Virus record (IMG/VR): IMGVR_UViG_3300009285_000157
Location: 1-36,726 of that record
DNA from: a virus
Direction: 5' to 3' (one strand)
DNA: 36,726 nucleotides
Of this stretch, positions 22,616 to 30,270 are shown piece after piece. The position numbers and the translations under genes are program-made. The notes beneath the pieces were generated by a model. The model had not been told where the DNA came from, ran no database searches, and was given only the letters and a program-made list of their open reading frames with translations. The first letter of the stretch is position 1, and every line of letters begins with the position of its first letter.

Positions 22616-22842
22616 TTTCGCAATCTTCTATACTTTATATACCTGTCTATCATTTCTTGGTATGTATTTGGTATTCTATTCTTTGCTTTCTCGTGATAAA
22701 AGTTCATCGTTGCAAGCAGTATCGTGTCTATACTGTAGTACGCCATATTGCAATACCAACAGCAATCGGTATCCCACCTCCCCATGTGGCTATAATCTGA
22801 TCTTATTGGGTATCCGCAAATCCGACACTTTGGTTTTTTCAT
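22612..22842 (-). CDS. Small zinc-finger protein
   Basis: The product has 76 residues with CRICGYPIRS and DTDCCWYCN, forming a likely zinc site, then helical text (TILLATMNFYHEKAKNRIPN). Its stop overlaps the start of the winged-helix gene by four bases. It follows a 194-base structured leader that lacks a Shine-Dalgarno sequence. It is probably a nucleic-acid-binding regulator. Confidence 0.65.
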   Translation of the reverse strand: MKKPKCRICGYPIRSDYSHMGRWDTDCCWYCNMAYYSIDTILLATMNFYHEKAKNRIPNTYQEMIDRYIKYRRLRK

Positions 22843-23036
22843 AGTAATTGTTAATAATTTATTCTTGGGGCTTGGGGGTCTTTCACCCCCCTCGGCGGTA
22901 AAATAGGACGTTACTTATGCGCCCCCTGCCCTATTATTAGACAGACCTCGCCTTATTTAACTTGACTATCAGGATATCCCTGCGTAGCCCCATATTCGGA
23001 GGCGGTATTTAACCTTGCAGACAACTGCCCCAGTGT
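22843..23036 (-). other. Structured non-coding leader
   Basis: No credible gene covers these 194 bases. Three stems are visible: GGGGGT/ACCCCC (22874-22890), AATAGG/CCTATT (22902-22907 with 22930-22935), and CAGG/CCTG (22970-22982). None is followed by a U tract in the minus transcript. It would form the leader of the zinc-finger/winged-helix gene pair and could host an attenuator or binding site. Confidence 0.5.
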
Positions 23037-23237
23037 CTACTGCCTCCGTGCAATCCCATCAACAACTCCTGACGGCGTTCCGAGAGCTTGCGTACGGTTT
23101 GCGAACCAAACCATAAACCATACAACTGCAACCGCCAGTAAAGTAAGCGTTAAAATCACGATTAACTTAGCCAGTCGCCAATCTCGTCTAGCCAATCGTG
23201 CCTTTTGTTGATATTCCGTTTCAAGAAGTTTGTACAT
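23037..23237 (-). CDS. Small single-pass membrane protein
   Basis: The product has 66 residues. A basic N-terminal part (YQQKARLARRDWRLAKLI) is followed by a strong membrane segment near 27-46 (IVILTLTLLAVAVVWFMVWF) and a short polar tail. It directly follows the gene at 23238, and its stop is TAG. It could be an inner-membrane accessory for lysis or exclusion; it has no lipobox. Confidence 0.65.
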   Translation of the reverse strand: MYKLLETEYQQKARLARRDWRLAKLIVILTLTLLAVAVVWFMVWFANRTQALGTPSGVVDGIARRQ

Positions 23238-23516
23238 TTATTCACCCTCCTCATCTCTCACATCATCTCTAATCGTGTCGTCCCTGTCGTCTACCCAGCC
23301 ATCGCTTTCTCTTTGTAAATACTCAAGCATAATCTTGTAGTCAACAGGATCTAAATACTCGCCACTGATTAAGAACACCTTAAATGTTGGTTGCGCGAAG
23401 TCCTTTACTGAAACAATAAAATGCTGATTGCGGAAGTCGAAGTATAGGGTTTCTGCACCAACCATAATACCCACTCGGCTTTCCGTTGTCCTGACAAGAT
23501 TTTGTATCTCTGACAT
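23238..23516 (-). CDS. Unknown early protein with acidic tail
   Basis: The product has 92 residues. The N-terminal part looks beta-rich (GIMVGAETLYFDFRNQHFIV) and the end is strongly acidic (DGWVDDRDDTIRDDVRDEEG). It is the first gene after early promoter 1, and its leader is nearly identical to that of the annealing-protein gene. An acidic tail on an early protein could be a DNA mimic, but this is only speculation. Confidence 0.65.
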   Translation of the reverse strand: MSEIQNLVRTTESRVGIMVGAETLYFDFRNQHFIVSVKDFAQPTFKVFLISGEYLDPVDYKIMLEYLQRESDGWVDDRDDTIRDDVRDEEGE

Positions 23517-23541
23517 AAGTAATGTGTTTAATTTATACTAA

Positions 23542-23569
23542 AGTATACCACACTACAGTACAGTGTCAA
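23542..23569 (-). promoter_or_regulatory. Early promoter 1 with operator-like palindrome
   Basis: TTGACA (23564-23569) and TATACT (23542-23547) lie 16 bases apart on the minus strand. Overlapping the spacer is ACACTACAGTACAGTGT (23550-23566, plus strand), with 5-bp arms ACACT/AGTGT. It is the closest match in the window to promoter 2 in spacing, palindrome and leader, which suggests control by one repressor. Confidence 0.8.
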
Positions 23570-23585
23570 GTCCCCTGCAAGTTAC

Positions 23586-23828
23586 CTAAAATGGGGCAAT
23601 GCCTTTGACCTCGTTTCCTGCGTTCTTGTTTGCGACGTGAGATCCTTTGTCAATAACTTTGAGAATCGCCGTGATAAGAGAGATTACAATCAGTACTCGT
23701 TCGTTAGATACATCGTACCCAAACGCTCGTGCCACAACATCGACACCCAGTGTGAGTAATGTACCCACAACCGCAAATAATACCAATCGTGCAAACTCTA
23801 AAGCGCTTTCTACTATTGGACTTTTCAT
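23586..23828 (-). CDS. Holin-like two-helix membrane protein
   Basis: The product has 80 residues with two membrane segments (LEFARLVLFAVVGTLLTLGV and RVLIVISLITAILKVIDKG) and a polar tail. It directly follows the endolysin gene. This size, topology and place fit a class II holin, which would form lesions that release the endolysin. No name is assigned because there is no family signature. Confidence 0.7.
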   Translation of the reverse strand: MKSPIVESALEFARLVLFAVVGTLLTLGVDVVARAFGYDVSNERVLIVISLITAILKVIDKGSHVANKNAGNEVKGIAPF

Positions 23829-23829
23829 C

Positions 23830-24666
23830 TTATTTCTTCTTGAACTTATTTAACAATTCTCTCACTTTTTCAACGTAACGTCTAATCAGACCAGACAACG
23901 CTTCTTTAGCAGCCAGTTCCCGCATTTTCTGTAGCACCTCATCGTAGCGGTATCTTTGCAAGTCCCATTCGGTGTTAATATCGTAGCTCACGCCGAGTAA
24001 TGAATCCACGTTTGATAAACCGTCTTGGTACTTATGTTTTAGGTCTTGCTCAATCTGTGTCTTTTCTTCTTGCTTGGTTATCTCTAGGTTTTTCGTAGAC
24101 AGCAAACTGTTTAACGCTTCTATGGTTTTTGCATCGTCTAGCTCCTTTGCCAAAAGTGCCTGATAAACCTTTTCTGGAATTACAACGGTACTTTCTACTG
24201 GCGGAACTACTACGGGCGGTTTTTGATCCAATTTTAACGTCATGCGGTCAAAGAATGGCTGGGGGTCGAGCGTGTTTGTTGTCGTAGTCCCTCGAACCGA
24301 CCTACCCCTCTCGAATTGAACGTGGGTGTGTTCTGCGTAGACACCAGACTTTCCCAGTATCCCAATCGCATCGCCCTTCTTTACTTTCTGCCCTGCTTTT
24401 ACAAGTACCTTTTTTATATGCCACGTTATGTCGCTTGCGTTTTCCTTCGAGTTGTACACGGATACAGCATTTCCAGCCGTCTTATCCGTAGCGACTAGAC
24501 ACTCACCATCCCAAATTGCATACAGGTTTGGTGTTTTCTTTAGGTCAACAGTTCCAAAATCGTAGCCCGAATGAAGCACCGTAGTACCATTCGCTAACTT
24601 AACCTTTTCCTTGAATCCTAGTGTCAGCCTACACTTTTTCTCAAACGGATAGCATAAGTCTTTCAT
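23830..24666 (-). CDS. M23-family endopeptidase, phage endolysin
   Basis: The product has 278 residues. The metallopeptidase domain covers about 1-135, with LHSGYDFG (His32, Asp36), TWHIKKVLVKAGQKVKKGDA (His83) and HTHVQFERG (His113, His115) in the family order. It cuts peptide bridges in peptidoglycan. Residues 150-278 form a linker (VVVPPVESTVVIPEKV) and coiled-coil tail ending in basic residues, perhaps for wall or membrane binding. The start has AATTAAAC just before the ATG and no Shine-Dalgarno sequence. It is followed by the holin. Confidence 0.88.
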   Translation of the reverse strand: MKDLCYPFEKKCRLTLGFKEKVKLANGTTVLHSGYDFGTVDLKKTPNLYAIWDGECLVATDKTAGNAVSVYNSKENASDITWHIKKVLVKAGQKVKKGDAIGILGKSGVYAEHTHVQFERGRSVRGTTTTNTLDPQPFFDRMTLKLDQKPPVVVPPVESTVVIPEKVYQALLAKELDDAKTIEALNSLLSTKNLEITKQEEKTQIEQDLKHKYQDGLSNVDSLLGVSYDINTEWDLQRYRYDEVLQKMRELAAKEALSGLIRRYVEKVRELLNKFKKK

Positions 24667-24668
24667 GT

Positions 24669-25112
24669 TTAATTATAACCTAATTTAGATATGATATTGA
24701 TTCGTTCCAATAAATCTTTGTAAATCGCTTGCAGTTCTCCAACCGACAAACTCATCTGTTCAACCAACTTTTCTCGCTGTAACCATTCCCACTCTTGTGG
24801 CTTAATTCCTCGATACCACCTTTCTGATGCTTCGGGATGGTCGTGCCACCAACTATGACAATTTCTACATAACTTCTCGGCATTCCGTATATCCCAACGT
24901 AAAATCATGTACGTTTTCGACACCGTATGCGAGCAGTCAAACACCCCCGTAGTTCTACCACACCTCTTACATCCCCCATTTGTCATTTTTACCAGTTTGC
25001 TAAACGCAGTGTCACACTTGTATATCAAGTCTGCCCTCGTTCGATTTTGAGCCGTTTTTGGCAACGCAGCTAGTGAGTTAAACAGCTCTTCCTCTTTAGA
25101 AATCAACTTCAT
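24669..25112 (-). CDS. NinG/Rap-like recombination nuclease
   Basis: The product has 147 residues. NGGCKRCGRTTGVFDCSHTV (Cys48, Cys51) and NAEKLCRNCHSWWHDHPEAS (Cys82, Cys85, His86) form a zinc-bound HNH-like site, in the layout of lambda NinG (Rap), a junction-cutting nuclease. It starts inside the end of the replication gene, with a 17-base overlap. It likely helps resolve recombination or replication intermediates. Confidence 0.75.
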   Translation of the reverse strand: MKLISKEEELFNSLAALPKTAQNRTRADLIYKCDTAFSKLVKMTNGGCKRCGRTTGVFDCSHTVSKTYMILRWDIRNAEKLCRNCHSWWHDHPEASERWYRGIKPQEWEWLQREKLVEQMSLSVGELQAIYKDLLERINIISKLGYN

Positions 25113-25809
25113 CGGGGTCTACCATTAGCTTATCTATATCTTCCGCCTTAGTTTTCATTTCATGTGATTTCTTTAACAACCTTTCAACCAACTGCTTTGC
25201 GTGTTCAGACATTTCCAGTTTCTGATTTCCCATTTCTTCTTTCTCTATTTGGGTTTCTGGTTTCTTATTTCTTATTTCTGTTTTCTGGGCGGTATGTATA
25301 GGGGTACTTATGGGGGTATATTTACCTGTATCTGTTAGGTATGCATACCTGTTATCTACCCTATCAAAGAACTTTGCCAACTTTTGATAGCTTTCGCTCG
25401 GACTGCTTCTATAGGGTTTTATATCTAAGTCTATTTCTGACATCCAAAGCCCAATTTCCTTTGCGAAGAACAGTATAACCTCGTCAGACATCTCAAATAT
25501 CGTTCTCAGCTTCGGATTGGCGTTTTTGATGCCAGAGTACGTCTGATACTTGTATGCGTTGCGAACGTATATGTAATCACCATACAGCTTTAACTTGCCG
25601 TCCGTCCCAAACATCGCAAGCCACTCTGCAACTTCCCGTGCATTGATACCAGTTTGCTGTGCAATGACAGCCACAGGTACTTCAATAACACCCAGTACGT
25701 CTATGTACTCATTTGTAACTAGCCAAAGAAACAGTAATTTACCCTCTGGCTTCAAGCCGTGAAAGTATCCATCTGCCCATATCTTAGTGTGTATTACTCG
25801 TGCTTCCAT
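25096..25809 (-). CDS. Replication initiation protein (RepO/DnaD-like)
   Basis: The product has 237 residues. The N-terminal domain starts with TKIWADGYFHGLKPEGKLLF then LWLVTNEYIDVLGVIEVPVA and IAQQTGINAREVAEWLAMF, which fits the winged-helix part of phage replisome organisers. A central polar stretch is followed by a C-terminal helical region. It probably binds the origin and loads host helicase. The gene has a long structured leader (25834-25919) and no Shine-Dalgarno sequence, with the start codon preceded by an A-rich stretch. This suggests translational control. Confidence 0.75.
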   Translation of the reverse strand: MEARVIHTKIWADGYFHGLKPEGKLLFLWLVTNEYIDVLGVIEVPVAVIAQQTGINAREVAEWLAMFGTDGKLKLYGDYIYVRNAYKYQTYSGIKNANPKLRTIFEMSDEVILFFAKEIGLWMSEIDLDIKPYRSSPSESYQKLAKFFDRVDNRYAYLTDTGKYTPISTPIHTAQKTEIRNKKPETQIEKEEMGNQKLEMSEHAKQLVERLLKKSHEMKTKAEDIDKLMVDPDEVDF

Positions 25810-25812
25810 TTT

Positions 25813-25829
25813 TTGCGATCTTTAATTTA
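25813..25829. repeat. Direct repeat, copy 1
   Basis: TTGCGATCTTTAATTTA matches TTGCGTTTTTTAATTTA (25933-25949) at 15 of 17 positions. The copies flank the large hairpin of the replication-gene leader. They may be origin iterons or duplicated regulatory sites. Confidence 0.65.
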
Positions 25830-25833
25830 TATT

Positions 25834-25919
25834 CAGTAACACAAGAGGGAGAAGTAGTCGAACACGCAGAATCGCAAAAAACTGCTTGCCGATTGTTACC
25901 TCCCCCTCTTGCACTACTG
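25834..25919 (-). promoter_or_regulatory. Long hairpin leader with loop complementary to the start region
   Basis: Left arm CAGTA (25834-25838) and CAAGAGGGAGAAGTA (25842-25856) pair with TACCTCCCCCTCTTG (25897-25911) and TACTG (25915-25919), using G-U pairs in RNA. Higher up, GCAG (25866-25869) and CTGC (25882-25885) close a 12-base loop (25870-25881). That loop (minus strand UUUUUUGCGAU) is perfectly complementary over 11 bases to the sequence just before and including the A of the start codon (25809-25819). A pseudoknot or switch that hides the start is therefore possible. Confidence 0.65.
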
Positions 25920-25932
25920 ATTATTTTCACTA

Positions 25933-25949
25933 TTGCGTTTTTTAATTTA
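25933..25949. repeat. Direct repeat, copy 2
   Basis: TTGCGTTTTTTAATTTA, the second copy of the repeat at 25813-25829, differs by two bases. It lies between the promoter and the hairpin, so it is in the transcribed leader. Confidence 0.65.
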
Positions 25950-25959
25950 CCCTATGAAC

Positions 25960-25988
25960 ATCTTACATGGTAATCATAAACGTGTCAA
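25960..25988 (-). promoter_or_regulatory. Promoter of the replication-lysis operon
   Basis: TTGACA (25983-25988) and TAAGAT (25960-25965) are 17 bases apart on the minus strand. Transcription should start near 25953, giving a leader of about 145 bases that carries the hairpin and both repeats. The palindrome found in the two early promoters is not visible here, so regulation differs. Confidence 0.75.
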
Positions 25989-26035
25989 CTGCCATAAATG
26001 GACGTGGTATAGCTTTTTAGCGTTGTCAAATCACC

Positions 26036-26338
26036 CTATTTAGCTAGAACTTTCTGCACCAAATCTATTAGTGAGGCTATCGAAGAAACTCCAAGCACCC
26101 CCATCATAGCCCAGAAAAACCTTGCGTTGGATAGTATCGTATTAACTGTCTGCACCGTCTTTTCGTGCCTTGCAACTTGACCTACTAAACCTTCCTCTTG
26201 AAACTCTGCCGAGCCAAACAGCCCCCTCTCTACCCTTCTCTGCGAATCAAATAACACTTTCTGATTATCGACAACCGAGTTTACTGTACTCTTAATTTCG
26301 GTTATATCGTTTTGTAAGTTTGCCATAGTTGGTTGCAT
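26036..26338 (-). CDS. Coiled-coil protein with C-terminal membrane segment (XhlA-like)
   Basis: The product has 100 residues. The first 60 residues form a coiled coil (LQNDITEIKSTVNSVVDNQK) and the end has a hydrophobic helix (FFWAMMGVLGVSSIASLIDL). This layout resembles XhlA-type lysis accessory proteins, but without sequence identity I rely on topology. It starts two bases after the end of the large virion gene. An internal ATG (MANLQND) is a possible start. Confidence 0.6.
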   Translation of the reverse strand: MQPTMANLQNDITEIKSTVNSVVDNQKVLFDSQRRVERGLFGSAEFQEEGLVGQVARHEKTVQTVNTILSNARFFWAMMGVLGVSSIASLIDLVQKVLAK

Positions 26339-26340
26339 GG

Positions 26341-28437
26341 TTAAAAGGCGGTCTGCCCGTTACTAAAGTAAAGTTCCTCTGATGTTCCTTTTTGGCTCAT
26401 TGTGTCGTCAAATAATCCCTGCAAGTATTTCAACTGATACCTGACCGAATCCTCATTACCCCAAAAGTTCGATAGGTAATCTTCTGCCCTTGCTTTCAAC
26501 TCCTTTTCACTAAATGCGGCTCCCGATTGTATATAAATCGAGGACATAGCAGCGTCAAGTAGTGCTGCATAAAGCGTTCTATCCCCGATGCCCAACGCAC
26601 CCTTTGCGACACCAGTAGCCCTTATCTTATTCATATCGAGTGTTCCGTCGTCTTTGTAAATCCTCTCCTTGATAGTACTCATGGCACGATTACCCGCTCT
26701 TGCCTTATTTACTGATTGAATCTGAGTCGCATTTAACGGCTTTTCCGCCGGATTAAGTTCTTTCTGGTATTTCAACTCATCGTTGTACATCTGGCGTAAG
26801 AATGATGCGGTCTTATTATCTCCGGCGTTGTGCGCATTCATCATCTCACGGTATATTTCTTGTGGTGAATGACCAGTAATATAATGGTTTTGTTGTGCTG
26901 GTGATCCTGTCTCTACGTTGCCCCCACCCATATCCACCGATTCGCCAGGCTTATACAGTCTACCCGAAGTCGTAGCACCTGCACTTGGTACTGCCAATTC
27001 TGATTGTTCCTGCGTCTGTTCTTGCGGTTGCTCCACTGTCGGTGTTGCTGGAGAAAATCTCGATGCAATCTGCCCTGCTTTTGCAATACCCCCTACAGGT
27101 GTCTTCGCTGCAAATTGTAGTCCCTTACCAATCCCAGACATTGTTTTACCTGCGACACTAAAGGCTAGTGGTGAACCTGTCAACTGTTCTACTATCTTTG
27201 ATGGCTTGACCAGTCCACCAACCAGTCCTGCATATTCCCTGTTTCCCATTAGCTCACGAAACTTTCGCAAAGACTGTAATTCTTTACCCACGGATGCAGA
27301 ACCCGGTACAATGTTGTCAATATACTCGATAGCCAATGCGCCCGCCTTTTCTTCAGCTCTTTTTGCTGCGGCTATCTGTGGATTTTCTACTTTTATTCCT
27401 CGATATAAATCCGACTTAATATCCGTGATTTCCGAAACTGGAACTGTTTTTCTACCACTCTTTTGTGCTAAATCCTCTATTGCTTTTGCTTTTGCCTCTA
27501 GCGCATCGGCTATCATTTCTTGTGCTGGATTTATGCCACCCCTCATTCCCCGTGCTTCCTTTCTTAGTATCGATGTATAGTCCGATGGATTTACCTCTAT
27601 ATTCTTATTCCTCGCTTTAGAGTCGTATAGTGCCTGTTTTTGTACAATTAGGTCATCCGTCTTTTCTATTATTTGTTTGGTATTACCAGTTAATTTGTAC
27701 TTATTTACCACTTTCGAGAGTTCCTGTTGTGTAGACTTCTTGAAGTTCTTGAGGTCTGCTGCTGTAAGTTTTGTTTGCCGTGCCGAAACCTGCTGACCAA
27801 TCTCTTCTAATCTTGCACCTTTTTGCGCCATTTTTGGACCGACCTTTGCCTTGGACAGGAGTTTGCTGGTCTGCGCCAATGGGTCAATCACGGCACCTGC
27901 CCTTGTAAGTTCACCCCCCAGCTTTGCTAACTTCGCAGATTTTGTAACCGTTCCGACCTTCCCGGCAACTGAACCCGCCCCACCTGCTAGTATAGACATA
28001 TCCATCGCCCAACCGATGGGGTCATCGTGTATGGTGTTTGCTATGTTTTGCACACCGCCATACCTATTCTTGTAGAATTTCCCGACGTTTCTTACCTGCT
28101 CTTCAGACTTCGTATAATTACCTTTCTTGTCCGTGAAGACCCTTGACGCAAGCTGTGCTGAACCTAAACCAAGTCGTCCCAAATTTGTTACGGTGTTCTT
28201 TTCCATGTTCGGATTGAAAACATTCACCGCTGCAGAACCAATATCTTTTGCCGCCCTAAAGGCACTCTTTGGAACATTTTTTGCGAAACCCAACGCAGAT
28301 TTACCCAATAGCCCTAGATTTTGTGTAATACGTTGTCCGAATGTCTGCCCCTTCTGTTTCGACTGCTTTACCTCTGGGTCTGTAGCTCCATCGTTCACCC
28401 ACACTTCCATTCCGTTTTTATCTTTTTTCCATGACAT
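26341..28437 (-). CDS. Large internal-virion (ejection) protein, putative
   Basis: The product has 698 residues. The N-terminus includes MSWKKDKNGMEVWVNDGATD, then a long stretch of small and Lys-rich helices (LGKSALGFAKNVPKSAFRAA), then a Gly/Ala-rich part and many helices up to the end. Long, polar, Ala- and Gln-rich proteins between the tail genes and the lysis genes are usually ejected with DNA in short-tailed phages. No transglycosylase motif was found. Residues near 470-500 are Gln- and Pro-rich (VEQPQEQTQEQSELAVPS). Confidence 0.7.
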   Translation of the reverse strand: MSWKKDKNGMEVWVNDGATDPEVKQSKQKGQTFGQRITQNLGLLGKSALGFAKNVPKSAFRAAKDIGSAAVNVFNPNMEKNTVTNLGRLGLGSAQLASRVFTDKKGNYTKSEEQVRNVGKFYKNRYGGVQNIANTIHDDPIGWAMDMSILAGGAGSVAGKVGTVTKSAKLAKLGGELTRAGAVIDPLAQTSKLLSKAKVGPKMAQKGARLEEIGQQVSARQTKLTAADLKNFKKSTQQELSKVVNKYKLTGNTKQIIEKTDDLIVQKQALYDSKARNKNIEVNPSDYTSILRKEARGMRGGINPAQEMIADALEAKAKAIEDLAQKSGRKTVPVSEITDIKSDLYRGIKVENPQIAAAKRAEEKAGALAIEYIDNIVPGSASVGKELQSLRKFRELMGNREYAGLVGGLVKPSKIVEQLTGSPLAFSVAGKTMSGIGKGLQFAAKTPVGGIAKAGQIASRFSPATPTVEQPQEQTQEQSELAVPSAGATTSGRLYKPGESVDMGGGNVETGSPAQQNHYITGHSPQEIYREMMNAHNAGDNKTASFLRQMYNDELKYQKELNPAEKPLNATQIQSVNKARAGNRAMSTIKERIYKDDGTLDMNKIRATGVAKGALGIGDRTLYAALLDAAMSSIYIQSGAAFSEKELKARAEDYLSNFWGNEDSVRYQLKYLQGLFDDTMSQKGTSEELYFSNGQTAF

Positions 28438-28449
28438 AATGTTTTACCG

Positions 28450-29274
28450 TTATCTAATAAACTTCCACCCATTATCTCCCTCCGGAACCCAAATATGACC
28501 TTGATAGTTCACTGCACCCGATGATACTGGGGCGGACCAGTTTGGTGCTGACGCTGCTGTACTCTGTGTTGGTGTCGGCGTAGGAGTAGGTCCTCCGCCA
28601 GTATCCCATTGCGGCGTATAAGTTACGCTTCCACTTCCCACTCTAGTTGCTTTCGACTGCCTGATGTTCTCATCTGTACCAAGTTTAATCAACGAACGCT
28701 GACGTAAGTAGTCGGTCTTCGCCATAGAAACCTGTCTCTTGTACTCGTCCTCTGCTTGTTTCGCAGCGAACGCCTGTTGTATTTCTATATCCGATAGTTG
28801 TTCGCCACGCTGTATCTTCTGTAATGCAAGATTGAGTGTCGATTCTCTGTCTGCCGTGAATCCTGCGGTTAACCGTGCCGACCTGTCCTGTAACGCCGTG
28901 ATACCCTCGGTAATACGACCCAAATTAGTTGCTTGTGTAGCTAAGTTTTCTTGTATAGGTCGCTGTGCTGCGTTAATCATATTTTCTCTTTGTGCCTGTG
29001 TTACTAGAGATTGCTTCGTAGTAGCATCTACGTTTGGTGCGACACGCTTTAATTGGTCCTCTAGCGAGTAGATCTGCTCTCTGACCGTTCCTGCTATCTT
29101 TTGCTGTTGTGGCAATCCAAGTTCCTCATCAGTCTTTTTCATAAAGTCTAACGTGGAAGGCTGTGCCTTCGCTAACTCATCGTAATTGTTCGGTAAAGTC
29201 GTCTGTGGAGGCGTAGCGTTCTGTGGTGCTGTCGGCTGCGCGGTCTGTACTTGGTATGTAGGAAGTGTTGCCAT
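28450..29274 (-). CDS. Second internal-virion-like protein
   Basis: The product has 274 residues, strongly helical and Gln-rich between residues 40 and 205 (e.g. LEDQLKRVAPNVDATTKQSL and KQAEDEYKRQVSMAKTDYLR). The two ends are Pro- and Thr-rich (GGPTPTPTPTQSTAAS) and the C-terminus ends YQGHIWVPEGDNGWKFIR. It lies between the fibre and the large ejection-like gene. It is probably a structural partner of that protein. Confidence 0.65.
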   Translation of the reverse strand: MATLPTYQVQTAQPTAPQNATPPQTTLPNNYDELAKAQPSTLDFMKKTDEELGLPQQQKIAGTVREQIYSLEDQLKRVAPNVDATTKQSLVTQAQRENMINAAQRPIQENLATQATNLGRITEGITALQDRSARLTAGFTADRESTLNLALQKIQRGEQLSDIEIQQAFAAKQAEDEYKRQVSMAKTDYLRQRSLIKLGTDENIRQSKATRVGSGSVTYTPQWDTGGGPTPTPTPTQSTAASAPNWSAPVSSGAVNYQGHIWVPEGDNGWKFIR

Positions 29275-29316
29275 TGTTTATTATATCCTAATTTATACTT
29301 GTTTTTCTATGCACGT

Positions 29317-30270
29317 TTATAAGTTACTTAGATACATTCCACTAACGCTTATTTGGTCACCAGTAGTCCATGTAAATGGAGCGGTATTTGTGATGTAGTT
29401 GTTGCCATAGAGGGGGTATGTGTAGGAGCCAGAAGTATAAGCTCCCATAACGTATGGTGCCGTGCCGGAATCATCTGCTCTTGCGCTCAAGGCAAAAACA
29501 GCACTCGCAGCTATAGGCAGGTCGAACTTCCAAAGCCCAGTTCCGAACGTCGTTGTGCTGCCCGCCGTTAGATTTATTGAAGCGTAAACCCACTTGTTTT
29601 GCATATAAAACTTTCCGGTAAGTGTTCCATTTCCTAAGGCAGGTGCCGTTCCTGCCGTAGTCCAATTCGGCGTGTAGTTAAGATAGGGCGGAAACGCCAT
29701 TGGGTCTCCACCGTGCGTAAAATAATTCGCTGATATTGCTGCGTTGGCAACCGTATAGTCAGTACCACCGCTCACGGTGAGTAGTGTATCCGTAACGACA
29801 GTTATATAAAAATATTTTACTGTCGTTTGGGTAAGCTTTACTTTATCTCCTACCCGATACTTAGACGCTGCACCAGAGGGGACAGTAATCGTTGTAGCTG
29901 AGGCGTATGTCCATGTCTCGTTGGCATCTTGCCATCCGTCCCATAATTGTATTACCGGAGACGTGAGAGTTTTGTTGGTTAATATTTGCGTGTCAGTTGT
30001 GCCTACAATGTCCCCGTCAGGAATTTCCTTACCCACATCTATCCATGCATCGTTCCAGAGGCTTAATATGCTTGTATCTGTAGAAAACCATGCTTTCACC
30101 CCCACATCTCCACCATCTGTAGGTCTGTCTGTAGAAAGTCCCTCGGTGAGTATAGTGCCGTCAATATGCCTTCGCTTCACTGCTCCGGGTATAATGTCAT
30201 TCTGATAAATACGTCGATCGGCTTTCATCAGCTCCTCCCTTACTATTTTCCTCACTTCTTCGTCAGACAT
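29317..30270 (-). CDS. Tail-fibre protein (putative)
   Basis: The product has 317 residues. It starts MSDEEVRKIVREELMKADRR, then AVKRRHIDGTILTEGLS, typical of a helical attachment followed by beta-rich shaft text. TQILTNKTLTSPVIQ is a common phage fibre motif. The C-terminal 120 residues are Ser/Thr/Gly-rich beta sequence that could form the receptor-binding tip. A strong ribosome site (GAGGAGG) precedes the ATG and it overlaps the tail gene by eight bases. Confidence 0.75.
   Translation of the reverse strand: MSDEEVRKIVREELMKADRRIYQNDIIPGAVKRRHIDGTILTEGLSTDRPTDGGDVGVKAWFSTDTSILSLWNDAWIDVGKEIPDGDIVGTTDTQILTNKTLTSPVIQLWDGWQDANETWTYASATTITVPSGAASKYRVGDKVKLTQTTVKYFYITVVTDTLLTVSGGTDYTVANAAISANYFTHGGDPMAFPPYLNYTPNWTTAGTAPALGNGTLTGKFYMQNKWVYASINLTAGSTTTFGTGLWKFDLPIAASAVFALSARADDSGTAPYVMGAYTSGSYTYPLYGNNYITNTAPFTWTTGDQISVSGMYLSNL

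Noticed and set aside
26006-26029. Second TTGACA with TATACC near the replication promoter
   Set aside because: The spacer is only 12 bases, too short for a sigma-70 promoter. The pair at 25960-25988 fits better.
26918-27580. 220-residue plus-strand frame
   Set aside because: It lies fully opposite the large ejection-like gene. Its Ser/Pro/Cys-rich composition is that of an antisense frame.
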